Program-made: the position numbers and the translations under genes
Notes under the pieces: generated by a model
What the model was told of the DNA's origin: nothing
Database searches by the model: none
Seen by the model: only the letters and a program-made list of their open reading frames with translations
Shown: positions 11,728 through 22,044 of the stretch, one piece after another
Layout of the letters: the number at the start of each line of letters is the position of its first letter
Position numbering within the stretch: the stretch's first letter is position 1
Assembly (NCBI GenBank): GCA_947311845.1
Contig: CAMZMU010000081.1
Location: 322,320 to 386,319 of the forward strand
Direction of reading: 5' to 3'
DNA from: Poa pratensis
Taxonomy: Eukaryota; Streptophyta; Magnoliopsida; Poales; Poaceae
Length of the DNA stretch: 64,000 nucleotides

Positions 11728-13080
11728 TGATGCATCCAAAATGCATCTACTTTTCCAAGCACTTTGCCTCATAATTTGCTCCGGAATCTTCCCATATTTG
11801 AATAAAACTGCTGAATCTGACGCTGTTTTTAGCAAAGTCTCTTTTCTGGCTATTTCTGCAGGAAATAAAATCGGGGAAAATTACCACGTCAATTTTTATG
11901 GAAAAGGAGGACAATGGACAAAAGATGGACACGAGGAAGCGCTCGAGGGCCAAATGGGTGGGTCCCACGCGGCCCCTGTACCTGGCCGCGTGGGCCCAGC
12001 CCAAATGGGCCTCGGGCGCCGCCTCGCCTTCGGTCTTCGACGTACCCCCTCATATATACGAAAAAGTGCTTGCCCTAGAGGAGAGGAGCTTTCGCGAAAC
12101 AGAACGCCGCCACCATCACGATCTTCGTTTCGGGGACAGATTGATCCAGGATTTCTCCTCCGGTGGAGGGATCCGGAGTCTTCACCGTCTTCACCGCCTT
12201 CATCTCCATCGACCATGAGCCCCTCTCCATCACCATGTGTGAGTAGTCCGCTGTAGGCATGTGAGGTGGATGGGGATTGGATGAGATTGATCATGTAATG
12301 CTACCCGTTGTTCGGGATTTTAGGGTTTTATCTTGAGGATACTTTTGTATTGTGTTGATGCACTCTTGCTATGTTTAATGCTTGCTACTAGGGCCCGAGT
12401 GGCATGATTTCAGTACTGAACTTATATTGCCCCATCATATATTTGAGTTTGGTATTTATCTGCAAAGTGTATCACCTGCTATTATGTTGAACCTGCGAAC
12501 CCTAAACGTGACATATAGGGAAAACAAGGGGGAGATGTTTTAGTTTGAGGATTCTATGTGTTCATGAAGTGTTAATGCATTGTTCCGGTCTATTCGAAAG
12601 GGTAGACCTTAATTACCTGTAGTTCCAAGTTGGCCCCGGTGAAATGGGCAGGTTGGACAATAGATGTTGTGCAAATTCTCTTGGTTAGTACGCACAACTA
12701 AATATGGAACACATACCTACATATATCGGAGTTAGAGATAGGTCCCATTGTTATTTGTTTCTTATTATATGATCAATCTCATTCTTGCAACACCCCGCTA
12801 TCACCTCATGCCTACGTTTTAAATCTCTGAGTTACACTTTCACTTTTCCGGTGAAAACTGGGAAACACTTGTTCACTGCTACTGTTCTGCTTGTTACTTG
12901 AATCATACTACTGCCATCACTATTACTGCTGCAAGTTATTGATATACAGGTGTGGTTGAGAGTGACGCCTCAATTGCCAAGGTCTTATTGATATTCTTGT
13001 GTTCCCATCGAGTCGAACTATAAATTTGGGTAATACTTCCCAACGAAGACTTCAGCGATCCCCTATACTTGTGGGTATCA
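11728..13080 (+). repeat. 3' LTR of element F (1353 bp)
   Basis: Nearly identical to 4236-5582. It differs by about a dozen single-base changes by eye, a one-base indel near 12078, a rearranged CTTCACC microrepeat near 12175-12230 and a 14-bp difference near 12877. It ends GGGTATCA and is followed by the second TSD copy ATATG. Confidence 0.92.
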
Positions 13081-13315
13081 ATATGTCATCACATCACTTA
13101 GAGCCCGAGATACATACATATATAGTACAAGCATATGCATTTAACATTGGCATATGCATTGGGATAAGTCGTAGTACAAGCATATGCATTTAACATTGGC
13201 ATATGCATGAAAATAAAACATTAGTCTTAACCAAGTACAGTGGAAACATCAGTCTACATAGATAAGTGGACAAGTCAACATAAAACATAGTACGGAAAGA
13301 AGTGAACAAGTCGCT
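13081..13315. repeat. CACTA-1 flank with a 56-bp tandem duplication
   Basis: Starting near 13117 and again near 13173 the segment AGTACAAGCATATGCATTTA plus following bases occurs twice in tandem. The remaining sequence shows no gene and is probably 3' non-coding DNA of the minus-strand AP2-like gene. Confidence 0.6.
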
Positions 13316-14103
13316 CTATGGGTCGTCCTCCCTTGGCCTATCCAGCTGAGCCCAGTACATCGGATCTGCGGGGTCATCAGTGTCCTCGCTCCCCCACGGC
13401 TGACCCGAAAGAGTGTGGAACGGAGGTATGCCGTCCCGCCTATTCACCTCGACCCAGTGCCTAGGGTCGCTGTGGTGATAAGCATCGGGGTTCGGCGGCC
13501 TGAACATCCGCAGTAGCTGCTGCTCCGACTCCTGCCACTCCTGGTGCCGCTGCTGTTGCCGCTCCTGCTGCCGCTTCTGCCGCTACTGCTCAGAGTCGGA
13601 ATCCCAGTCCTTCTCCCATTCCTCCTCTTGCTGCTCCTCCTGCTCCGCCCAGATCCCAAGAGAAGTGATGTCGTCGTCAGTAGGACCGGCGCCGTGGGAA
13701 GGACCGGTGCCGTACGAAGGACCAGCACCGTCAAAAGGATAGCGCCGAACTGCTGGTAGGACATCAAGTTTGGCTCGTTCTGCAGGAGATACCTCACATA
13801 CGGGTCGTCCTGGGGGCGTGCGTTGCGACGTGCGATCTGCGCCTCAGCCATTTCCACCTGTCTGATCCCATCCGGTATGAATTCATTCACACGGTGGCGA
13901 TCCGCTGGGTAGTTCAGATCCTTATCTTTCTTCTTATCACCGTACTCGTGTACGGCGAAATAATCATAGGCGCGCGCCGCCTCCTCCGCTGTATTAAACT
14001 GCCCAGCCCAGTGCTTCCTCTTGTTGATATGGATCTGACATCCATACACGTACCGACCAAGCTTCTTCCTATAGCACGCCCTCACACCCTTAAACCCGGC
14101 CAT
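13316..14103 (-). pseudogene. AP2/ERF-domain protein gene carried by CACTA-1
   Basis: Starting at ATG 14103 the frame opens with a recognisable AP2/ERF DNA-binding domain at residues about 3-65. GFKGVR corresponds to the YRGVR strand, and KHWAGQFNTAEEAARAYDYFA to the WLGTFDTAEEAARAYDxAA part. The usual WG(R/K) element is replaced by LGRYVYGCQ. After about residue 115 a frameshift near 13740 and one in-frame stop lead to an acidic Glu/Gln-rich tail whose last part (RPPNPDAYHHSDPRHWVEV...MYWAQLDR) ends at 13316. The gene lies wholly inside a non-autonomous CACTA and reads towards its left end. AP2 proteins are plant transcription factors, so this may be a captured host gene or a cargo gene of this CACTA family. 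Confidence 0.72.
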
Positions 14104-14403
14104 TCCGTGAAACTAAAACATATTAAAAACAAATTCATTAGAATCAAAAAACTACACAACTATATACTACAAACTACACAATGTGGAAATTACACAATAT
14201 AAACCAATGAACAGAACTAAAATTATTTTTAGCAAAGTCATGCCAAAATTATATTCATGCATGTAGGGACATTGATCAAATATGCAAAAGTATAACTAAT
14301 ACATCTTGATCCCATGAATAATTTGGTCCATTTTTATTTAACCCTAATACATCGCGAATAATATCACTAATACATCTCCTCTCCCATGCATGAACCTCTG
14401 AAA

Positions 14404-14793
14404 CTAACTTCGACCGGGTCCTGAGCCGCGGGGTGCTGAGCCGCGGGCGCTGCGCATGCAAAGATAAGGAACCCTCACAGGGTCATAGCTCACGTGAGGA
14501 GGAACCCTCTGAAGAAACGACCATCCATTGTTGTACTGCCTATCCAACAAAGACATGTAGCGACGGACGTGCTCGTCCTCCTCCTCCTCCCTGATACGGC
14601 GACGTACCACCTCCTCGGGGGCCGGCTCCCTCTGCACCGAGCATGGCCCACGCGACCGTCACCAAAGAAGATCCGGGTCGACGACGTCACCCGGATTCCT
14701 CACCAAGATACGCGTCCCGGAAGGTAGCACCTCCCAGTGCCAGCCCGGCAGAGTCCTGTCGCGGACATCGCCCCTCTGGTCCAACAGTGACAT
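14404..14793 (-). pseudogene. Upstream ORF or exon of the AP2-like transcript, unknown function
   Basis: ATG at 14793 begins MSLLDQRGDVRDRTLPGWHW and continues to VVDPDLLW. A frameshift near 14660 then moves into the frame coding VQREPAPEEVVRRRIREEEE, followed by YMSLLDRQYNNGWSF and a stop at 14404. The acidic and basic runs and the upstream position on the same strand suggest a 5' exon or separate small gene of the same cargo unit. I do not recognise a domain. About 300 bp without coding potential separate it from the AP2 ORF. Confidence 0.45.
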
Positions 14794-15011
14794 CGTCGCC
14801 GAGAACAATAAACTAAAAATACAATTTTAAGTAGCAAGCAAATTTAAATAAAGTACAAATTCATAGCAACTATCAAATAACATAGTACCATATCAAATTA
14901 ATATCAACAACACAATTTTCAAACTCATTTTTAGCAATGCAAAAATTACACAATATAAACCAACAATGAACACAACTAAAATTATCTACAATCTAAGCTA
15001 CACAACTATAT

Positions 15012-15340
15012 GTCCTATTTTTAGCAAGGTCATGCCAAAATTCACGAAAAAAATTGGCATGACCTTTGCTAAAAAAGGGACATATGGAGTACCCGAATTT
15101 GCCGGAACGGAAGTTAATCGAAGTTCCGGCAAACTCAAGGGCCTCATGGGTACCTGCAGACATTTCACAAATCATATGTCCTATTTTTAGCAAAGTCATG
15201 CCAAAATTCACGAAAAAATTTGGCATGACCTTAGCTAAAAAAGGGACATATGTAGTACCCAAATTTGCCGTAACGGAAGTTAATCGACGTTCCGGCAAAC
15301 TCAAGGGCCTCTCGGGGTACCTGCAGACATTTCACAAAAA
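15012..15340. repeat. Two tandem ~165-bp units, each with a long hairpin
   Basis: Unit 1 begins about 15012 and unit 2 about 15180. Each starts TGTCCTATTTTTAGCAA, reads into GTCATGCCAAAATTCACG, and then back through its own complement to GGGACATATG, an inverted repeat of about 35 bp per arm. Each then continues with CCGGAA(C)GGAAGTTAATCG and ends ACCTGCAGACATTTCAC. The units are about 90% alike by eye. Confidence 0.8.
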
Positions 15341-15650
15341 ATCCACATCTCTAGCCGGCATCTCCGGCCGGCATCTCCACGACACGATGGTCGGAGCACA
15401 AACAACCACGACACGATGGTCGTGGTAGCACAGATCAACACAAGCACACACAACTTCTCGATCGGGGTACCAATAGCTCACCAAAGGGCGTCTTCTTGAA
15501 CTTGAAGCACACACAAGAACTTCTAGCACACACAAGAACCTCTGCACCTGTACAACCAAAAAAAAGAAAAGGATCATGAACTTGAAGCAGAAACAAGAAA
15601 ACGATCCGAGTCATACAAGTCATATTACATAAAAAACTGCATAAAATTAA

Positions 15651-15957
15651 ATGTTTCCCGATGTTCCTGATTTTCCCGATGTTCCCGATGTTCCCGATGT
15701 TCCCGATGTTCCCGATTTTCCCGATTCTCCCGATGTTCCCGATGTTCCCGATTTTCCCGATGTTCCCGATTTTCCCGATGTTCCCGATGTTCCCGATTTT
15801 CCCGATGTTCCCTATGTTCCCGATTTTCCCGATGTTCCCGACGTTCCCGATGTTCCCGATTTTCCCGATGTTCCCGATGTTCCCGATTTTCCCGATGTTC
15901 CCGATGTTCCCGATTTTCCTGATTTTTCCGATGTTCCCGATGTTCCCTATTGTGAAC
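15651..15957. repeat. 9-bp minisatellite GATGTTCCC / GATTTTCCC
   Basis: About 33 head-to-tail copies of a 9-mer, mostly GATGTTCCC with GATTTTCCC interspersed. As the unit is a multiple of three, long frames stay open on both strands (DVPDFP on plus, NIGKIG on minus). I treat these frames as by-products, because there is no start context or domain around them. Confidence 0.9.
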
Positions 15958-16179
15958 AAATTTTTAGGTTTGGCAATTTCAACAAATTTTAAAAATAGGA
16001 GCATTACATGAGTTTTTCTTACTCTATTTCCACAACTAACAATATACATGTTTCACTAAATTTCACAAGCAAATACACTAGCAAATAATGCAACCACACA
16101 ACCAAAATATAGCAAAATATAACAACAACTACATAAGCAAATAAATTCACTAAATTTCACTATGTAGCAAATTATTTTT

Positions 16180-16391
16180 AGTTGAAACCTAGCAGAGATT
16201 TCAGGGAGCGAGGAGGAGGAGGGTGGGCGTCGCGCGGTGGCTACCTGAACCGGCGGAGCGGGGAAGCAGGGTCGGAGGCGGAGCGGTCGACGACGAGCTC
16301 GACCACGACGGCGGCCGCGGCGAGGAGCGCGAGCGGCGAATTGAGGCGGCCGGCGGTGGCGATTCCATTGAAAGCCTCTTCCCTAGTAGTG
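16180..16391. repeat. GC-rich right subterminal region of CACTA-1
   Basis: From about 16200 base composition changes sharply to GC-rich (GGCGGAGCGG, GACGAGCTCGACCACGACGG) and ends in the inverted terminus at 16374-16391. No gene is supported here. Such GC-rich ends are common in grass CACTA elements. Confidence 0.6.
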
Positions 16392-18896
16392 ATTGTTTAT
16401 CATATTTGTTGCAACACATAAATCATTCATATGAAAGATCAAGGAAACATTCTTGTCATAGGGAAAACCAATATCACACACATGTTTGCAAACAAACCAA
16501 AAGCAAGAGAAATTGTTCCACTTGTTTGATGCAAAACATGGAAAGGTTATTAGAGCCGGGTTCGATCCACAACTCAAGTGTATGCTCTCAATAGCTCGTT
16601 TTGTCAACTCATGTTGTATAGAGGTTGACATTATGGCATGAGTTCCAATGCACATGAAAAACCAAATGAAAAGGTTGTGTGCATGGTATATGAACAAATC
16701 ATCCATCATGAAGTGTCTCTTCATTTGCACATCACCAACCACATATGTGGATGGTCACTATGCAAAGTGAAGGATGGAACAAGGTCCATAAGAGCAAATG
16801 AAAAATCTCCAAGATGTGAGAGAGCTATGGGTGCAATCTCATAAACAAGCATTTCATCATTATTACAAGCAACACATGTGAAAGAAGAATTGTTCAACAT
16901 ATTGCAAGCAACAATGGGAGAAAAATGGAAACGCTCAAAACAAGGCATGTCTATGGTAGCAACATCACAAATGGGTGAATCCACATGATCAACATTGGTT
17001 TCAAACAAGGAATCACAAGGGAATAAGAATGTATCATATGATGTGTCAACAAAATCATCCATAGAATGCAAGCAATCATTGTTCATCATGTCCACTAGTG
17101 GGATCATGGTCATATCAACATCCATACCTTTTTTGTTCCTCTCATGAGAAGTAGGTGTTGAATTAGTAGGGGCCTCCACGGGACCAACTTGTCCATTTTC
17201 ATGTAGACATGGGGTGGCATCCTCATCTTCCTCCATGTACACATCTTCTCCATTTGAGGCACCATCATGGCGTGGAGTGGCGTCTCACCATCCATAGAAC
17301 CTAGCACACAATGAGAGAACACACTAGAGGTAGAGGTTAAGTTGTTAGAATTCGAATGGGCCTCACAAGACCTATCAACTACTTCTCTCAACTCAAGTGG
17401 TGTATCACTCATTCCCTCAAAGTGGAAGCAGTCAAACTCACATATGGTGGAGGCACTCAAATCACTCTCACTCTCACTCTCACTCAAGTGGGCAAAGTGG
17501 CTCTCATTCTCACATGAGATTGGTACTATCTCACAACAGAAGCTCATAGGGATATGCTCGGTTTCCTCATATCCATACGCCTCCAAGGTTGAAGGGAGAT
17601 TCCCATGCTCAACCTCCTCAACAATCTCGCCTCCAAAGGTCAATGCCATAGTGGGGGCATCATCACTCGACTCCATTCCGAAGGGAACATCCCATGCTCG
17701 ACATCATCATCACTTGACCCATGGTCAAAGGTGATTGCATACTCCATGCACGCCTCCTTGGTCGAAGCAAAAATCCCATGCTCGACCATCTTGTCATCTC
17801 CTTGGTCACCATCTTGTTCACCAACTTGCCATTCCCACATCAACTGACCTCTTCCATTGGATAGTGGGCACACGAGATTAGGACATTCTCGAGGATCATC
17901 GTCTTGGGCTTGGCAATTGTCACATAGAAGGTCTTCATCTTGCCATATGGGGGCCAATGTGGTGGTGGCACTTGGTGAAGGGGCCATGTCACGAGAAGTG
18001 CTTGAGAAGAGCTCCAATGTAGTGGTGGTGGCCTCACATGTGTGACCATGTTTCCTGCGGCTTCGATGTGAGCGTGATCGTTGCTCGAAGAACTTGTCAA
18101 CAATAGAATCAGCACTACGCGGGGACACCATAGGATGTGCATGTGACGCCATCTTGGATGTAGAGGTTGCACCTTGAGCTTGGAGTGGTGGAGTAGGTGT
18201 CTGATGGTGTGGCGTCTGTCTCACTTTCTCATGTCGTTGTTGACGTTCTTGATGAGAGGGGTGCCGTCGAAAGTCATTTAGATGCTTCTCCTCATGTAGA
18301 CGTCGGCGTGTTTGTTGCCTTGGTGAGATGTCCCGAAGCTTGGCAAGTGTGTCGATATCGTCTTGAAGCTTGGACATGTTGTGGTTCACCTTGGCATCTT
18401 TCTTGTGGCGCCTTGATGAGCTAGATGGGCCTTGGCTTGAGTTGGCCTTGTCGATGCACTTCTTGGGGCGCCGCCTTGTTGTCGATGTAGAATGGTGAAG
18501 CTTGGCACTCTTGGCGATGTCCTTCTCATGGCGCCTTCTTGAAGTAGATGGAGAATGTCGAAGCTTGGCACTCTTGGCAATGTCCATCTCATGGCGCTTT
18601 CTTGAAGTTGATGGAGCTTCATAGGATGAAGTCATGGTGGCCTTGTCGTTGCACCGTCTTGAGCTTGAAGCATAGTAGGTTGTGCCATGACGCTTGGTGG
18701 TGCCGCTCTTGAACATGGTGGTGATGGGGTTCTTCTCCTCTTGCAAGGTGTCGAAGGTGTAGTCGATGTCGTCGCACATGGATGAAGAGTGGTAGTTGTC
18801 GATGTTCTCCACCATGTCGTCGGAGTTGTAGTCGTGGTAGCGATTCAACATGGGGTCCATGCTCGTGGAGTCGATGTCGGTATAGAGCTCCATCAT
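16392..18896 (-). pseudogene. Orphan ORF of element A, N-terminal and middle parts
   Basis: Starts at ATG 18896 (MMELYTDIDSTSMDPM), about 60 bp from the B insertion site; an in-frame stop lies just upstream. The first 250 residues are basic and contain imperfect repeats around S(T)SRRRHEKDIAKSAKLHH, followed by a His/Arg/Gln-rich stretch. The middle is strongly acidic (SDDDVEHG, SESESESDLS). The last part becomes Cys/Met/Phe/His-rich. Frame changes near 17680, 17283 and 16735 break it, and CACTA-1 splits it at 16391. No gag capsid motif, zinc knuckle, protease DSG, RT or IN motif was found. I do not recognise the family. Confidence 0.6.
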
Positions 18897-18955
18897 GTGG
18901 GTGTAGCCGAAGTCGGTACCATGTCATGAAGGCGCCTGCGGAGTCGTAGCCGTAG

Positions 18956-19082
18956 TGATGTGGGTAGGGTCCCGATCTTCACGGATTTGGGTCGAATTGG
19001 GGAAGAACACGAAGAACACGGCGATGAACACGACGAACACGAGAGGGGAAAGTCAACACAAGATAACTAGCAAAGCAACACG
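18956..19082 (-). repeat. 3' LTR of element B, left piece
   Basis: Starts TGATGTGGGTAGGGTCCCGA, the same terminus as the LTR of A at 2001. It is cut by CACTA-2 after 127 bp. The remainder follows the second TSD copy, at 26545-27418. Both pieces together make about 1,001 bp. Confidence 0.8.
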
Positions 19083-19335
19083 CACTACAAGAAATATGCT
19101 ATCCTATGACCCTCCATATTGGTCACTGAATGGTCACAATTTTTTATCTATGACCTTTTTGTGACCAAATACACTTGGTCACGTTATGAGGGTCACTAAT
19201 TGACCAAAAGAAAAGGTCACAGATTTTATGACCAATTTTTTGGTCACTGGCAATTCGGCCACGCCACGTCAAATCCAACGTGGCAAACCTGACGTGGCAA
19301 ATTTGTGACCAAATGAAATGGTCGTAGACTAGAAT
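19083..19335. repeat. Left subterminal GGTCA/TGACC array of CACTA-2
   Basis: More than ten copies of TGACC or GGTCA(C/T) in both orientations within 250 bp of the terminus, often as TTGGTCAC or TATGACC. This fits transposase-binding sites of the CACTA type. A matching array lies at 26305-26541. Confidence 0.75.
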
Positions 19336-21199
19336 CAGCCCGGTCCAGTTCAGCTGTCTATATGGGCCGGGCCCAATAAGTCAGCCCATTTAACCTTTTT
19401 TCCTGTTAATTGTGGCGGTCACATGGGCCAAGTCCAGAAATTTGGGCCTTTTTGCAGTCCAAATTTTTTGGGCTTTAGCATTTTTTTCGGCAATTTATAT
19501 TGCATTTTACTGTTTTGGCCCAACTAAGTTTGGGCCACAGCCTTTTAAGAGCCAAATTAGTGCAATCTAAATTTGGGCTTTACTGTGATTTTTGGCCCAA
19601 TAGCACTTCCAATATTTCGTTTTATTTAAATTCAAATTCAAATTCAGGTTAAAAATCAAAATAAATTTCAATTCAAATTTAGTTTCGAATTTCGTTTTCG
19701 TATCTAAATTTAAAATCTAGTATAAATTTTACCCAGAGAATTTGATCACATATATTAAACAATTCACAATTTTGCTGTCAAAGCAGACTGTATATAGGAA
19801 TACAATTTTGCTGTCAAAGCAGCATTACAAACATATCTTTATCAGATCTTACATAAAAGCCAGAATAAAAAATTACAATCTGACGTATGCTTCAGACGAC
19901 ATTACACATGACAGCCAAGTTCGAATAACCCCAGCAATGAAATTAGATCACCAACACAGCATACAATCTGCACATTCAAAGAAAACGAACCATATGTCAA
20001 AAATAGCCAGTGAAAGAAAGAGGCAGTATAGTCAGCAATTACTACTAGGCCAAAGCTCATCCAACGAATACAAACACGAAGCATACACTTCTGCAAAGAG
20101 GTGCAGATTCAAGTAAACTACAGCCTTATATCAATACCAAGATACCTGACGGAAGGCAATCTGCATGTTGGGCACAGACAGACATGCTCCAGGCCGATCA
20201 TCTAGGAGGTGAGGTATGTTCCACTTCTGCAAACCACACACAGCCCAATAAACTCCATTCACATCACGTAGTATGACTGTATGAATGATTATAACAACAA
20301 AAGGTGGCCAAATATGCAAAACAAATCAGTTGCATCATGATTTTATCTTCCAAGCAGAGAGAAACAATAATCAGTTAGCCTGATTTCAGCAGGAAAATAG
20401 AACAAAAAATATAATATTGTCTTATCACAGCTAGAGCTAATTAGCTTCACGTCAACATCACATTACTAATGTTTACCAAATTCAAAGATTTGATGTGGTA
20501 CAGTGGTAGCTAACAGAAGTATGAAAGGTTAATTCTCATTGGCACTGAACTACTTGGCATCTATGGGAATCATAAAGTACTACCATTTCAAGTTGCACAA
20601 TTGACTAAAAAAATATTCGAGACACTAATCACTAGTGATCATTTTGATGTGGCTATGCTTTAGAACTGAAAGCTGGAATCCCTGCCAACCATACAGTTTT
20701 GAGGCTTCCAACATAAAAAGAGCTAAATGCACCTACAGTGTAGAGAAAACTGCATAGGTGATGTCACATAACATAGAACTTGCAACAACAACACAATAGA
20801 GACATTACAAATTTCTCAAATAGACCTCACAAGCTAATGGACCAAATCCTTTGCAAAAGGTTCTGATACCCTTACAATCATGTGTATCCGGATCAAAATC
20901 AAAACCTATGGAGATAGTATCCGGATCAAAATCACAACCTACAGACAGAAATGGCACCGATGCGTGATGGGGAGGGGGAGGGACTCACAACATGGAAGAG
21001 GTACTTGCCAGCGGTTGCATCCGGTGCAACGTCTCCTCCCCATCTTAGAACCCGAGCTTGGTGCGGCGACAGTGCCTGCGCTTCGCGTCGTACCTCAGAA
21101 AGCAAAGAGGATCAGGAACAGATAAGGGGACCGTCGCTCTTCCAGAAATTCGACCAATTTACAACAGGTAACTAGTGAACAGCAGGCAAAAAATGGAGG
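19336..21199. other. CACTA-2 internal DNA without a supported gene
   Basis: 19360-19620 has repeated GGGCC(C/T)AA and AAATTTGGGC motifs. 19620-20880 is AT-rich and shows no domain. 20950-21180 may contain further decayed exons of the PAS2-like minus-strand fragment (AG/GT signals are present), but I could not match any conserved peptide there. Confidence 0.45.
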
Positions 21200-21214
21200 A
21201 ATGATGAGACTTAC

Positions 21215-21600
21215 CCAGCTTCCGTCGGTTGAATCCAGCCCAACGAGCCCGTGCAGGATCTGACGGGAACACGACGCAGATCAGATCGGGAGAAAATGGG
21301 AAACTAGATCCGGCCGGTTGGGAATGATTGGTACCTCGAGGACCGCGGCGGTCTGCGGGAGCTGCTGCGCGAAGTGGACGACGGCCTTTGAGGCACGAGT
21401 CGGCGCCGTCGCCGTCCTAGTGGCCGGAGACCCGTGGCCGGCGTTTAGCGTCGCCACCGCAAACCCTAGGCAGGCCACGAGCGCGCCGTGGTCCGGCCAG
21501 CTAGACGGAGCGCGGCGCATGGAAGCACGCACGCGCGCACCGGCGAGCAAGCCAGCCGCGACGCCGTAGTCGCCGGGCGGCGGTGCCTCTCTCTCTCAAG
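21215..21600 (-). pseudogene. PAS2-like: Captured gene fragment resembling PAS2 / 3-hydroxyacyl-CoA dehydratase
   Basis: On the minus strand an exon to 21335 ends with FAQQLPQTAAVLE before a GT donor. After an intron (21334-21260, GT...AG) a 45-bp exon at 21259-21215 codes ILHGLVGLDSTDGSW and ends at another GGTAAG donor. The phase is kept. Plant PAS2 (very-long-chain 3-hydroxyacyl-CoA dehydratase of the ER fatty-acid elongase) has the stretch (F/L)AQTAAxLEILHGLVGLV, which these two exons reproduce with an insertion. The region before it (ATLNAGHG...) aligns only loosely with PAS2. Later exons with the catalytic part are missing, so it cannot be functional. It is probably a transduplicated fragment held in a CACTA. 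Confidence 0.55.
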
Positions 21601-22044
21601 CGAGGCGGAGGCGGGCGGTGGTCGATTCGTTGGGTGAGATCGAACAGGAGGGGCTGGGGGGCGGAGGAGAGGAGTAGGCGCCGGGACTGGGGGGGAAGGG
21701 GGCGGCGGCGGAGAGAATGAATCTGAATCGGGGGAGGTGGCGAGGGAGAGAATGAGGCATTTAGGGTTAGGGTTTCGTGACAGCTCTGGTGTCATGCGGT
21801 GGTAGGGTTTCTCTGGAGGAGCTCCACCGTTGGATGGGTAGGTGATCGACGGCTAAGATCGGTACCAACGGGGTGATCCGCGTGGAGGCAGTTCCTCTCG
21901 TCTTATTGGCTAGCTGTGTCGTGCTTGAATCTCCAAAATTTGGACCCAAATCTCAGAAATTTTTGGTGTGGCGGGCTATTTCCAAATACTGTTTTGTCTG
22001 AGTCATATTTTAGGTACATAAGTACCTATTTCATCAGAGATACA
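21601..22044. other. GC-rich to AT-rich transition in CACTA-2
   Basis: 21600-21780 is GC-rich and could be the captured promoter/5' UTR of the PAS2-like fragment on the minus strand. From 21950 the DNA turns AT-rich and runs into the 660-bp array. No gene is supported. Confidence 0.4.

Larger units (their letters stand above)
4236..13080 (+). mobile_element. Element F: complete non-autonomous Athila-like retrotransposon
   Basis: Two LTRs (4236-5582 and 11728-13080) flank PBS, gag-protease, an ATHILA-type ORF and a PPT. The TSD is ATATG on both sides (4231-4235 and 13081-13085). By eye the LTRs differ by roughly a dozen substitutions plus a few small indels, including a 14-bp one near 12877, so the insertion is young. 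After the protease, RT, RNase H and IN are absent and a non-coding stretch leads to the ATHILA ORF. The element therefore needed enzymes from an autonomous relative. Confidence 0.92.
3788..16391. mobile_element. CACTA-1: non-autonomous CACTA transposon with an AP2 gene
   Basis: Left end CACTAGTAGGAGAATGTC (3788) and right end, read inwards, CACTACTAGGGAAGAGGC (16391) agree at about 13 of 18 positions. They are flanked by identical ATT (3785-3787 and 16392-16394). Removing the element restores the reading frame of the host ORF. Without nested element F the CACTA is about 3.75 kb. No TNP2-like or TNPA-like transposase is present, so it depended on another copy. It contains a subterminal motif array, an AP2-domain gene, two hairpin-bearing tandem repeats and a 9-bp minisatellite. 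Confidence 0.88.
2001..18955 (-). mobile_element. Element A: non-autonomous LTR retrotransposon, 3' part
   Basis: Minus-strand element with 3' LTR at 2001-2980, PPT at 2981-3000 and internal DNA to 18955, where element B is inserted. CACTA-1 (3788-16391) sits inside it. No RT, RNase H or IN motif is present in the visible internal part. Instead there is one long decayed ORF of about 1,100 codons. No PBS lies beside 2001, as expected for a 3' LTR. The 5' LTR would lie beyond the window. Confidence 0.75.

Noticed and set aside
15651..15957. CRISPR array
   Set aside because: The repeats are 9 bp with no spacers, and the sequence is plant transposon DNA.
15435..16049. Long frames through the 9-bp repeat (NIGKIG on minus, DVPDFP on plus) as a repeat protein gene
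   Set aside because: A period of nine keeps several frames open by arithmetic; no start context, domain or conserved flanking coding is visible.
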